A stretch of DNA of 64,000 bases from Brevibacterium sp. ZH18. Its GTDB lineage: Bacteria; Actinomycetota; Actinomycetes; Actinomycetales; Brevibacteriaceae. Within the stretch, counting starts at the first letter, position 1. Each line of letters opens with the position of its first letter. This document shows, piece after piece, positions 43,167 through 51,661 of this stretch. Where the stretch lies: assembly GCF_022748595.1 (NCBI RefSeq), contig NZ_JALDSX010000007.1, positions 1-64,000 on the forward strand, given 5' to 3'. A program made the position numbers and the translations under genes. The notes below the pieces were generated by a model. It was not told the origin of the DNA, did not search any database, and worked only from the letters and a program-made list of their open reading frames with translations.

Positions 43167-44075
43167 CTACCCGGCCGCCAAATGCCGGCGCAGGGCATCG
43201 ATGGTCAGATCGATTCCCTGCGACTCTCGCTGGGGATCAGCCGCGAGGATCTGGATGTATCTGGCGTCGATGCCGGGGTCGTCGATGGCAACGGCGGTGC
43301 ACCCCACCTCGGCGAGGTTGTCCGGGATCGTCCGTTCGGCCATCATCGCGATCATCGTCGTCCCCGCGACAGCCCTGATGTGCAGGACGGGGCAGGTGGC
43401 CTCGACGGTGGGCGCGAACACCTGCCCTTGGGCGCGGACTGCCTGCTCGATGCGTATCCGTGCGGTGTTCCCGGCGGGCAGAGTGGCGATCGGGTAGTCG
43501 GCCATCTCGCGGATGTGGAGGCTGGCCCGGCCGGCAAGAGGATGGTTCCGGTCCATGACCGCGAGGTTCCTGGCCTCGACCTGATCGATGCGCCTGACCC
43601 CGGGAACAGAGACGTGATCGTGGCCGCCGACGGAGAAGTTGACGCACAGGTCAGCCTGCCGGTTCTTCAGCACCTGCAGTGCCTCGAGCGATCCTCGATC
43701 CAGAATGGAGAACTGCACGCGATCGCTGACCCTGATCACGTCATTGATGGCGTCGGCGACGAGCGTCTGGCCCAGACCGGTGCTCGTGACGATGGTGATG
43801 GTCTCAACCGCGTGAGAGTAGCCGCCGAAGGAGTCTGCGAGGAGTTCGGATTCGACGATGGTTCGACGTGCGAAATCAGCGAGAGCCAGACACGGCCCTG
43901 TCGGAGTGACCCCCGTGGTTGAGCGGTCGAACAGTGCAGTGCCGTAGTCGTCCTCGAGTGTGCGGATCTGGCGGCTGGCCGTTGAGTGGGAGACGAAGAG
44001 CGCTCGCGCAGCCAGATGGATTGAACCGTACTCGATGACGGCGAGCAGTGTCTTGAAGCTGCGGAGATCGGTCAT
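43167..44075 (-). CDS. LysR-family transcriptional regulator
   Basis: A 302-residue LysR protein. The HTH is LAVIEYGSIHLAARALFVSHSTASRQIRTLEDDYGTALFDRS (quoted in pieces: SIHLAARALFVSHSTASRQI is the core); the effector domain follows from ETITIVTSTGLGQTLV. It is divergent from the M20 dipeptidase and MHS carrier, across a gap that contains a perfect 9-bp dyad at 44092-44114. LysR proteins bind such divergent sites and usually activate the target when a pathway metabolite is present. The likely coinducer is a peptide or amino acid linked to the dipeptidase, by context. Confidence 0.88.
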   Translation of the reverse strand: MTDLRSFKTLLAVIEYGSIHLAARALFVSHSTASRQIRTLEDDYGTALFDRSTTGVTPTGPCLALADFARRTIVESELLADSFGGYSHAVETITIVTSTGLGQTLVADAINDVIRVSDRVQFSILDRGSLEALQVLKNRQADLCVNFSVGGHDHVSVPGVRRIDQVEARNLAVMDRNHPLAGRASLHIREMADYPIATLPAGNTARIRIEQAVRAQGQVFAPTVEATCPVLHIRAVAGTTMIAMMAERTIPDNLAEVGCTAVAIDDPGIDARYIQILAADPQRESQGIDLTIDALRRHLAAG

Positions 44076-44091
44076 GGGGCCATGCTATGTC

Positions 44092-44114
44092 TGTGGTGCA
44101 TAATCTGCACCACA
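44092..44114. promoter_or_regulatory. Perfect LysR operator between regulator and dipeptidase
   Basis: TGTGGTGCA (44092-44100), five bases, TGCACCACA (44106-44114). It has the T-N11-A architecture of LysR sites and is the best dyad in the gap. It starts 17 bp upstream of the regulator ATG, so autorepression is likely. Confidence 0.7.
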
Positions 44115-44188
44115 TCCGTGCGGCATCCGCACCGGAAGCTGGACGGATCGGGCTTCCTGTGCGGAGCGCGCTCGGACACGCTGGACCC

Positions 44189-45832
44189 ATGACCACTGAC
44201 AGCACCGCCCGCGACGTCGCGCCAGAGCCCACCCGTCACTCCATCACCCGCGCCGCCGGTGAGTTCGTTCGCACTGATGCGTTCTTCGATCGTCTCGCCG
44301 CACGTGTCGCGCGCCGAACGGAGAGTCAGGCCGACGGCAATGAGGCGGCCGAACGGGCATACCTCGCCGAGGAGGTCGTTCCCGAGCTTGCCTCGCTCGG
44401 CTTCGAATCGGTGATCCACGACAATCCCGAATCCGCTGAGCACCCGCTGCTCATCGCGACCCGCACCGAATCCCCGGACCTGCCGACCGTCCTCCTCTAC
44501 GGTCACGGAGATGTCCAGTTCGCCCATGATTCGCAATGGGCCGAAGGTCTCGACCCGTGGGTGCTCACCCGCGATGGCGACCGGCTCTACGGGCGAGGGA
44601 GTGCAGACAACAAGGGTCAGCACACGGTGAACTCGCTTGCCCTGGCGACGGTGCTCGAGGTGCTGGACGGGGCCGGTGCCGGTGACGGTGCTGGTGCTGG
44701 CGCTGGTGCCGGTGACGGTGCTGGTGCTGGCGCTGGTGCTGCCAAGCTCGGCTACAACGTCACGATCCTCATGGAGACAGCAGAAGAAGCGGGTTCGCGG
44801 GGACTGCGGACCTTCGCGGCCGAGCACAAGGGCGAACTCGACGCCGATCTCTTCCTCGCCTCAGACGGACCGCGGATCGCTGCCGAGGTTCCCACACTCT
44901 TCCTCGGCTCCCGCGGCGCACTGAACTTCCGCCTCGTCGCCGATGATCGTGACGGCGACCATCACTCAGGAAACTGGGGCGGCAAGCTGCGCAACTCCGC
45001 CACCGTCATCGCCGCCGCGGTCAACGCACTCGTCGACGGCAACGGAGTCATCCGGATCCCAGCGCTGCGACCGGAGGCTTCACCCGCCTCGGTGCTCGAA
45101 GCCGTCGCGAAACTGCCGGAGGTCGTCGAAGCCGGATCACCCGACGTCGACCCCGAGTGGGGCGAGCCCGGGCTGACCCCGGCAGAGAAAATCTTCGCCT
45201 TCAACGTCATCGAGGTGCTCGCGCTCGAGGCGGGAAACCCCGAACAGGTCGTCAACGCGATCCCGGGGAAGGCCCAGGCGCACATGCAGCTGCGGTTCGT
45301 CGTCGGCACGGACGTCAGCGATTTCGAGAACCGAGTGCGCACCTACCTCGAGGGGCAGGGGATCCACGGAGTCGACGTCGTCGCCGAGCACTGCATGCCG
45401 GCCACCCGTCTGGACCCGAGCGCGCGGGTGGTCGCAGCGGCCGCCGAGTCGATCAAGGCCACGACCGGAATCGACGCGGCGATCGAACCGAATCTGGGCG
45501 GAACCATTCCCAACGACGTCTTCGCCGAGGTGCTGGGCCTGCCGACCGTATGGGTGCCGCACTCGTACCCCGGCTGCAACCAGCACGCCCCGAACGAACA
45601 CGCCCTGTCATCGATCCTCGATCAGGGTGCCCAGATCATGGCCGGAATGTTCTGGGACATGAGCGCGAACCCCGACGACTGGTTCACCTCGAAGAACAGT
45701 GACGCAGGAACAGATAACGCAGGAACAGATAACGCAGGAACAGATAACGCAGGAACAGATGACGCAGGAACAGATGACGCAGGAACAGATGGCGCAGGAA
45801 CAGATGGCGCAGGCAAAGGAGCCGCGAAATGA
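44189..45832 (+). CDS. M20 family dipeptidase
   Basis: About 547 residues. M20 motifs: LLYGHGDVQFAHDSQWAEG (metal His and Asp), YGRGSADNKGQHT, LMETAEEAGSRGL (catalytic Glu) and PEVVHSYPG-like GLPTVWVPHSYPGCNQHAPNE. It would hydrolyse a dipeptide or carbamoyl derivative. Two repeat-derived inserts are present: a Gly-Ala run (near residue 165-184) from two exact 30-bp copies, and a C-terminal NAGTD tail from a 15-bp repeat. No ribosome site is seen at ATG 44189. The stop overlaps the MHS carrier start, so importer and peptidase are co-translated. Confidence 0.87.
   Translation: MTTDSTARDVAPEPTRHSITRAAGEFVRTDAFFDRLAARVARRTESQADGNEAAERAYLAEEVVPELASLGFESVIHDNPESAEHPLLIATRTESPDLPTVLLYGHGDVQFAHDSQWAEGLDPWVLTRDGDRLYGRGSADNKGQHTVNSLALATVLEVLDGAGAGDGAGAGAGAGDGAGAGAGAAKLGYNVTILMETAEEAGSRGLRTFAAEHKGELDADLFLASDGPRIAAEVPTLFLGSRGALNFRLVADDRDGDHHSGNWGGKLRNSATVIAAAVNALVDGNGVIRIPALRPEASPASVLEAVAKLPEVVEAGSPDVDPEWGEPGLTPAEKIFAFNVIEVLALEAGNPEQVVNAIPGKAQAHMQLRFVVGTDVSDFENRVRTYLEGQGIHGVDVVAEHCMPATRLDPSARVVAAAAESIKATTGIDAAIEPNLGGTIPNDVFAEVLGLPTVWVPHSYPGCNQHAPNEHALSSILDQGAQIMAGMFWDMSANPDDWFTSKNSDAGTDNAGTDNAGTDNAGTDDAGTDDAGTDGAGTDGAGKGAAK
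44675..44740 (+). repeat. Two exact 30-bp tandem repeats in the dipeptidase
   Basis: 44675-44704 and 44705-44734 are identical (30 bp, ten codons, GAGDGAGAGA), with a further 6 bases. The repeat adds a Gly/Ala loop between two conserved segments of the enzyme without changing frame. Confidence 0.95.
45701..45805 (+). repeat. 15-bp tandem repeat in the dipeptidase C-terminus
   Basis: Seven copies of RACGCAGGAACAGAT (45701-45805), with only the first codon varying (Asp, Asn or Gly), encode an (N/D/G)AGTD tail of about 35 residues that lies beyond the enzyme domain. Confidence 0.97.
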
Positions 45833-47124
45833 CTGAACAGCTGATACCGAAGACCGCCGCCGAGGCGAAACCGATCAAGACGTGGAAGGTGATCGCCGCC
45901 GCGTCGATCGGCAACGCTCTCGAGTGGTATGACATCTCCGTCTACGCCTATTTCTCCGTGTACATCTCCGTCGCCTTCTTCCCGGCGGAGAGCCACTCGG
46001 TGTCGATGATGCTGGCTCTGGGGACCTTCGCGCTGTCGTTCTTCATCCGGCCGCTTGGCGCCATCGTGCTCGGCAGCTTCGCTGACCGGAAGGGGCGCAA
46101 ACCGGCACTGACGATGACGATCGGGCTGATGTTCCTCGGCACGCTCATGATCGTCGTGATGCCTCCTGCCCATGTCATCGGCTTGGCTGCACCGCTGCTC
46201 ATCCTCCTCGCCCGTCTGATCCAGGGCTTTGCCGCTGGCGGGGAATTCGGATCAGCCACCTCGCTCATGGTCGAGCACCTCCCCCAGAAGCGCGGATTCG
46301 CCGCCAGTTGGCAGTTCACTTCACAGGCGATGTCGACGGTTCTCGCCTCGGTCATCGGAGTCGCGCTGACGACGAACCTCAGTCAGGAGCAGCTTGAGAC
46401 CTGGGGATTCCGTTTGCCCTTCATCGTCGGTCTGCTCGTCGGACCGGTCGGGCTCTACATTCGCCGCCATGTGCCGGAATCACCGGCCTTCAAGGCAGCA
46501 CAGGCTGAAGTTCCGAAGGAATCGGCTGCCATCGGAGGCATCCTCCGGCACCATAAGGTGGCCGTGCTCCTCGCCATCGGCCTGATCGCCGTCTCGACGT
46601 GCCTCAACTACTTCATCACCTACGTGCCGACCTATGCGATCGACAATCTGGGCATGACCAGTTCGGCCGGATTCTGGGCCACACTGGTCTCCGGCATCGT
46701 CCTGCTGCTGTGCACCCCCATCGTCGGGTACTTCTGCGACAAGTTCGGACGGCTGACCTTCATGATCCCTGCTGTCATTGCCGTGATGGTGCTGACGTGG
46801 GTGCTCTTCACCTGGGTCGTCGCCGTCAATGCACTCTCCGTGCTCATCGTCGCCGTTGCCATCTTCTCGATCTGCAAAGCCGCCTACTACGGGCCGCTGG
46901 CCAGCGTCATGGGAGACATCTTCCCAACCGAGGTCCGCGGCACCGGACTGTCGCTGGGCTACAACGTCGGCGTCGCGATCTTCGGTGGGCTCACCCCGCT
47001 GGTTGCCGCATGGCTCATCGGCATCACCGGCGACGCCAAAGCGCCCGCCTACTGGGTGCTGCTGGCGGGAGCGCTGAGCGTGAGTGCGATTCTCGTGGCG
47101 TGGAAGAAGCTCGGAGTGCGCTGA
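45829..47124 (+). CDS. MHS-family MFS transporter
   Basis: A 431-residue carrier with 12 TM helices and metabolite:H+ symporter features: AASIGNALEWYDISVYAYFSVY, GSFADRKGRKPALTM and LLARLIQGFAAGGEFGSA. Its start overlaps the dipeptidase stop (ATGA), so the two genes are co-translated; the carrier probably takes up the peptidase substrate or a related acid. It is distinct from the MHS carrier at 9028-10380. A strong bidirectional terminator follows about 25 bp after its stop. Confidence 0.9.
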   Translation: MTEQLIPKTAAEAKPIKTWKVIAAASIGNALEWYDISVYAYFSVYISVAFFPAESHSVSMMLALGTFALSFFIRPLGAIVLGSFADRKGRKPALTMTIGLMFLGTLMIVVMPPAHVIGLAAPLLILLARLIQGFAAGGEFGSATSLMVEHLPQKRGFAASWQFTSQAMSTVLASVIGVALTTNLSQEQLETWGFRLPFIVGLLVGPVGLYIRRHVPESPAFKAAQAEVPKESAAIGGILRHHKVAVLLAIGLIAVSTCLNYFITYVPTYAIDNLGMTSSAGFWATLVSGIVLLLCTPIVGYFCDKFGRLTFMIPAVIAVMVLTWVLFTWVVAVNALSVLIVAVAIFSICKAAYYGPLASVMGDIFPTEVRGTGLSLGYNVGVAIFGGLTPLVAAWLIGITGDAKAPAYWVLLAGALSVSAILVAWKKLGVR

Positions 47125-47147
47125 GCCAAGCGCGGTCAATGCTCTTC

Positions 47148-47198
47148 ATCGAAAACCGGGTGCCCCGTCGAGCTTCGGCGGGGCACCCGGTTTTCGAT
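47148..47198. terminator. Strong bidirectional intrinsic terminator
   Basis: A perfect 20-bp inverted repeat: 47148-47167 (starting ATCGAAAACCGGG) with 47179-47198 (ending CGGTTTTCGAT), around an 11-base loop. The stem carries AAAA on one side and TTTT on the other, which serves both directions. It lies between two convergent genes (MHS carrier and the YoaK-like protein). Confidence 0.93.
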
Positions 47199-47280
47199 GC
47201 TCAGACCTTGCCCCGCCGGACATCGCCTTCGACGCCACCCTGCTCAGCACACGCAGACAGCGTGTCTGCCGATGCGAGGT

Positions 47281-47976
47281 TCAGGCGTTCGTAGGGGTGG
47301 CATCCGCCTCGGCGAGGGCGCGCTTCTTGGCTCCGCGATGACCGATCACGGTCGCGACGGCGATCGCCACGGCCACGAACGCGATGCCGATCCACTGATT
47401 GAGCAGCAGCGTCGCGGCCCCGCTCACTGCGCCGATGAGGATGAGGACCACAGCGAGCAGGCGGCGGACCCAACGGGTGCTGTCGCCACCGGCCAACCGT
47501 GAGTCCGAGGCCAGACCGACGATCGTCGAGGTGACCACCACGGTGGTCACGTCGGCGATCTTCATTCTTCTGGCAGCAGCCGCCTGGGCACCCATCAGCG
47601 CCGACAGCGCCGAGGTGAAGATCGTGCCGGTGATGCCGATCTCCGGGTCGGGCACGACGGCGACGTAGATGGACAGTGCGGCACAGCCGGCAGCCACGAT
47701 CGAGAAGATGATGGTGGTCCGCTTGTGCCAGTCCTCGCCGATGGTCCCGAGGATGCGACCGCCGAGGGCAGCGCCGATCATGAAGAAGACCAGCGCCAGC
47801 GCGGGGCGGAGGACTGGGACGTCGTCGGCCCCGGCCAAGCCCATGCCGAGGACGACGACGTTGCCCGTCATGTTCCCGGTGAACACCTTGTCGAAGCCGA
47901 GGTAGCCGATCGCATCGACCATGCCGGTCGAGAACGTCAGCACCAGCAGCATGGCCAGGTCGAGTCGACGTGTCAT
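47281..47976 (-). CDS. YoaK/DUF1275-family membrane protein
   Basis: About 231 residues and six TM helices. The family pattern is visible in LTFSTGMVDAIGYLGFDKVFTGNMTGNVVVLG, read in parts (GYLGFDKVFTGNMTGNV is the core), and in QAAAARRMKIADVTTVVVTSTI. The function of DUF1275 proteins is unknown. The ATG at 47976 has AAGGAA upstream; the longer frame is not family-like. It converges with the MHS carrier over the terminator and is divergent from the ABC solute-binding gene, with a 206-bp gap. Confidence 0.85.
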   Translation of the reverse strand: MTRRLDLAMLLVLTFSTGMVDAIGYLGFDKVFTGNMTGNVVVLGMGLAGADDVPVLRPALALVFFMIGAALGGRILGTIGEDWHKRTTIIFSIVAAGCAALSIYVAVVPDPEIGITGTIFTSALSALMGAQAAAARRMKIADVTTVVVTSTIVGLASDSRLAGGDSTRWVRRLLAVVLILIGAVSGAATLLLNQWIGIAFVAVAIAVATVIGHRGAKKRALAEADATPTNA

Positions 47977-48103
47977 CGCGTTCCTTTCGCAGGTCAAGCG
48001 CAAGTGGAGGCCTCAGAGGCTTAACCGCACGAGTGTATGTCGCTGCGTTTCGCTGAGGTGACTGTGTGCTCGAACGATCCCAGAATTCGATATTTCCTGA
48101 GAG

Positions 48104-48115
48104 TTTGTATACAAA
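48104..48115. promoter_or_regulatory. GntR-type operator A upstream of the peptide ABC operon
   Basis: TTTGTATACAAA is a perfect 12-bp palindrome of the FCD-GntR type (TTGTATACAA). It lies about 70 bp before the solute-binding gene in a locally AT-rich stretch. The operon-encoded GntR protein is the likely binder. Confidence 0.65.
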
Positions 48116-48133
48116 ACGATAGGCAACAGATAG

Positions 48134-48146
48134 ATTGTATGCAAAT
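48134..48146. promoter_or_regulatory. GntR-type operator B upstream of the peptide ABC operon
   Basis: ATTGTATGCAAAT resembles operator A (TTGTATRCAAA). Its centre lies about 30 bp from that of site A, close to three helical turns, so both sites could face the same side of the DNA. Confidence 0.55.
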
Positions 48147-48182
48147 ATCGATGAATGACCTGCTGCTCGTATGGGAGTGCGC

Positions 48183-49796
48183 GTGAAGAAACGGATAATG
48201 GCGGTGCTTGCCAGCGTCGTCCTGCTGGCCGGATGTGTGCCAGTCCAACCTTTGGAAGACCCTCCCGAACGAGTCGATGTGAAGTCGGTGAGTGGTGAGG
48301 GCAAGACATTCGAAGACGGTGGAGACCTCGTCATGGCGCTGTCGTCGGAGCCTGATCGGCTCGACCCGACGACCTCTTCTTCGCTCTACACCCGGTACGT
48401 CATGCAGACGATGTGTCAGAAGCTCTACGACATCGATGCCAACGGTGAGATCACACCGATGCTCGCCACCGCGATGCCTTCCATCTCGAAAGACGGGAAG
48501 ACAGTGCGAATCCCGGTCAAGGACGGCGTGAAGTTCGCTGACGGCACCGACTTCAACGCCGAGGCGGTCAAGACGACCATCGAACGCGGGCTCAATCTGG
48601 AGGAATCCTCACGGTCTGCGGAGCTCGGGCCGATCAATACGGTCAAAGCCGTTGACGATCAGACGCTCGAAGTCACCTTCGACCAGCCATTTGCTCCGTT
48701 CACCGCAGCCTTGGCCGACCGTGCCGGGATGATCATGTCGCCGACGGCGCTGAAGAAGGAAGGCGACGATTTCGGGGATGCGCCGGTGTGCGTCGGTCCT
48801 TTCAAGTTCCAGAAGCGAATCGCTCAGACCTCGATCAAAGTCGTGAAGGATTCGAACTATTACGACGCCGACTCGGTGCATCTCGACTCGATCACCTATC
48901 AGATCATGAGTGACGCCAACATTCGAGCGGCCAACATCCGCTCCGGCGATGTGCAGGTCGCGGACACCATCTCCCCGCAGGACGTCGACGCGCTGCAGGA
49001 GGAGAAGGGCATCGGCTTGCTGCAGTCGAACTCCTTGGGGTACCAGGGACTGACCGTGAACATGGGCTTCGGCGACAACCCGGACAACTTCAAGACCCCG
49101 CTGGGGCAGGATCCGAAGGTGCGCGAAGCTCTGTCGATGGCCATCGATCGCAAAGCGCTGGTCAACACGGTCTTCAATGGGTGGTTCTCACCCGCATGCT
49201 CAGGTATCGCCCCTGACAGTCCGTTCGCCTCGAAGGCCAGCAACGAATGCGTCGACTACGATCCCGAAGGAGCGAAGAAGCTCCTCAAGGACGCCGGCGT
49301 TGAGTTGCCGTTGAAAGTGAATATGAAGGTCTCGAACACGCAGGACACCCTTCGATTCGCCCAAGCGATCCAAGCTGCCACGAAAGAGGCAGGATTCGAG
49401 ATCTCCGTTCAGCCGATGGAATACACCGCTCTTCTCGACGCGCAGGATCGCGGCGATTACGAACTGCTCCAGCTTGGCTGGTCCGGTCGCGTCGATCCGC
49501 ACGGAAACCTCTACACGTTCCACTACCCGGGGGCCGGCAACAACGTCACCGGCGAAGACGACGACAAGCTCAGTGATCTGCTCACTCGGGCTGGTGAAGC
49601 CACAGATATGAAGGAACGCAAGGACCTCTACGGGCAGGCCTCGCAGAGGATCGCTGAGATCAATTCGATCATCTATCTCTACCGGCAGAAGAACCTCACT
49701 GCCTATACCGACGATGTCGCCGGCATCGAGGTCTACTCCGACGGCGTCGTTCACCTCTCTGGAGCTGGCTTCCTGACAACTGGAGGAAAGCGATGA
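48183..49796 (+). CDS. ABC transporter solute-binding protein, family 5 (peptide/glutathione type)
   Basis: A 537-residue SBP_bac_5 lipoprotein, lipobox VLLAGC. The mature part shows the family pattern DLVMALSSEPDRLDPTTSS, KDGVKFADGTDFNAEAVK, PFKFQKRIAQTS and LQLGWSGRVDPHGN. Family members bind peptides, nickel chelates, dipeptides, haem or glutathione. GTG at 48183 with GGGAG 5 bases upstream is the likely start. It leads an operon with two permeases, a gamma-glutamyltransferase, a fused ATPase and a GntR regulator, which points to gamma-glutamyl peptides such as glutathione. Confidence 0.88.
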   Translation: MKKRIMAVLASVVLLAGCVPVQPLEDPPERVDVKSVSGEGKTFEDGGDLVMALSSEPDRLDPTTSSSLYTRYVMQTMCQKLYDIDANGEITPMLATAMPSISKDGKTVRIPVKDGVKFADGTDFNAEAVKTTIERGLNLEESSRSAELGPINTVKAVDDQTLEVTFDQPFAPFTAALADRAGMIMSPTALKKEGDDFGDAPVCVGPFKFQKRIAQTSIKVVKDSNYYDADSVHLDSITYQIMSDANIRAANIRSGDVQVADTISPQDVDALQEEKGIGLLQSNSLGYQGLTVNMGFGDNPDNFKTPLGQDPKVREALSMAIDRKALVNTVFNGWFSPACSGIAPDSPFASKASNECVDYDPEGAKKLLKDAGVELPLKVNMKVSNTQDTLRFAQAIQAATKEAGFEISVQPMEYTALLDAQDRGDYELLQLGWSGRVDPHGNLYTFHYPGAGNNVTGEDDDKLSDLLTRAGEATDMKERKDLYGQASQRIAEINSIIYLYRQKNLTAYTDDVAGIEVYSDGVVHLSGAGFLTTGGKR

Positions 49797-50749
49797 CTCG
49801 GTTCGTACTGACGAAGATCCTTCATGCGATCATCACGTTCGTTCTCTCTGGGATCGTCATCTTCTTCGGGGTGAGAATGCTCCCCGGTGATCCCGCCCTG
49901 GCAATGGCCGGTGAAGAAGCGACTCCGGAAAGGCTCGAGGCGATCCGCTCCGGGCTGGGACTCGATCAGCCTCTGCTCGTCCAGTTCTTCAAATTCCTCG
50001 GCTCCATCGTCACCGGTGACCTGGGAGATTCGACCCGGACGGGAATTCCGGTCACGGAGATGATCGCTACGACCCTGCCGGTGACTCTGTGGCTGGCGCT
50101 CTATGCGATTGTCGTTGCGGTCATCGTCGGCATCGCTTTGGGAATGATCGCCGAGCGCTTCCGAGGAAAGTGGCCGGAGCTCGGCAGCAACTTCATTGCG
50201 CTGCTCGGTCTCTCGGTGCCGAACTTCTGGCTTGGCCTTCTCGCCATCCTCGGGCTGGCGGTCGGCCTCGGCTGGTTCCCCGCTTCCGGGTATGTCGATG
50301 TCGTGTCCGACCCGCTCCGAGGCCTCTATTACCTGACCCTGCCTGCAGTGATATTGGGCACGAGCCTCGCGGCGGTCATCACCCGGCAGACAAGAGCCTC
50401 GATGATCGAGAGCATGGGCACCGACTATGTTCGAATGGCCAGAGCCAAAGGGCTGTCCAGGCCGAGAGTTCTCTTCCGCTACGGACTGCGGAACTCACTC
50501 ATCGTCCTCGTGACGATCATCGGCCTGCAGCTGGGCGGGCTGATCTCCGGGGCAGTCGTCACCGAGCGGATCTTCGCCTTGCCGGGGCTGGGCAAACTGA
50601 CACTTGACGCCGTATTCTCCCGCGACTACCCGGTCATCCAAGCCGTTGTCCTCGTCATCACGGCGTCCTACATCCTCATCAACCTGGCCGTCGACATCCT
50701 CTATTCGGTCATCAACCCGCAGATCCGAGTGAGCGAGGACGCATCATGA
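49793..50749 (+). CDS. ABC permease, DppB type
   Basis: A 318-residue membrane permease with six TM helices. The N-terminal region FGVRMLPGDPALAMAGEEATPER and the EAA motif region GTDYVRMARAKGLSRPRVLFRYGLRNSL (read from parts) match the DppB/GsiC family. It forms the channel with the next gene. It overlaps the solute-binding gene by ATGA and the next permease by ATGA, a tightly packed operon. No unusual feature is seen. Confidence 0.93.
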   Translation: MTRFVLTKILHAIITFVLSGIVIFFGVRMLPGDPALAMAGEEATPERLEAIRSGLGLDQPLLVQFFKFLGSIVTGDLGDSTRTGIPVTEMIATTLPVTLWLALYAIVVAVIVGIALGMIAERFRGKWPELGSNFIALLGLSVPNFWLGLLAILGLAVGLGWFPASGYVDVVSDPLRGLYYLTLPAVILGTSLAAVITRQTRASMIESMGTDYVRMARAKGLSRPRVLFRYGLRNSLIVLVTIIGLQLGGLISGAVVTERIFALPGLGKLTLDAVFSRDYPVIQAVVLVITASYILINLAVDILYSVINPQIRVSEDAS

Positions 50750-51660
50750 CCACTCCCATCATCACCAACACCGACAAGAACACCCAAGGGCTCGATCCTG
50801 CTTTCCAGGCTTCGAACAACCGGGCGTGGTGGCTGCTCCGATCGATCCTGTCCAACCCTCTCGGACTCATCGGGTCCGTCATGGTCCTCATCGTCGTTCT
50901 GATCGGAATCTTCGCCCCGCTCATCGCCCCCTATGGCTTCGCTCAGACCAACTTCGACACCCCGTTCCAGGTGCCCGGCACGGTCGGCTTCGTCTTCGGC
51001 ACCGATGATCTGGGCCGTGACATTCTGTCCAGATTGGCCTTCGGTGTTCGAGCCTCGCTCGAGGTGGGACTCCTGGCTGTGGCTCTCGCCGTGGTCGTCG
51101 GCACTCCGCTGGGGCTCCTGGCGGGATACTTCCGTGGACTCGACTCAGTCATCTCGCGGCTGACCGATGTGACTCTGGCATTCCCGTTCCTCATCATCGC
51201 GGTCGGCCTGGCAGCGATCACCGGTCCCAGCCTCTCGAACGCCGCCATTGCGCTGGGGATCTCGCAGGTGCCCACAATGATCCGCGTCGTCAGAGGTGAG
51301 ACGATGCGTCTGAAGTCGGCGGACTTCGTCAAGGCCGCCATCGCAACGAACGCCTCCAAGGCACGTATTCTGGGCATGCACATCCTGCCCAACGCTGCGT
51401 CGGCGATCATCGTTCAGGCGACTGTCATCATTCCCACCGCAGTCATCGGCGAATCGATGCTCTCGTTCCTGGGGCTGGGTATCCAACCTCCTTCCCCCAG
51501 CTTGGGCATCATGCTCTCCGACGCGCAGCAGTACATCTTCCGTGCACCGTCGACCGCGCTGTTCCCCGGACTCGCGATCCTTTTCATCTGCTTGGCCTTC
51601 AACCTCTTCGGGGACGCTCTCCGCGACGCCCTCGACCCCAACTCGAAGAAGGGACACTGA
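50746..51660 (+). CDS. ABC permease, DppC type
   Basis: A 304-residue membrane permease with six TM helices. DppC features include the N-terminal helix LSNPLGLIGSVMVLIVVLIG, GTDDLGRDILSRLAFGVRASLEVG, and the EAA region KSADFVKAAIATNASKARIL, followed by ESMLSFLGLGIQPPSPSLG. It partners with the DppB-type permease. The stop is followed by the gamma-glutamyltransferase start after one base. The sequence is conserved and complete. Confidence 0.93.
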   Translation: MTTPIITNTDKNTQGLDPAFQASNNRAWWLLRSILSNPLGLIGSVMVLIVVLIGIFAPLIAPYGFAQTNFDTPFQVPGTVGFVFGTDDLGRDILSRLAFGVRASLEVGLLAVALAVVVGTPLGLLAGYFRGLDSVISRLTDVTLAFPFLIIAVGLAAITGPSLSNAAIALGISQVPTMIRVVRGETMRLKSADFVKAAIATNASKARILGMHILPNAASAIIVQATVIIPTAVIGESMLSFLGLGIQPPSPSLGIMLSDAQQYIFRAPSTALFPGLAILFICLAFNLFGDALRDALDPNSKKGH

Positions 51661-51661
51661 C

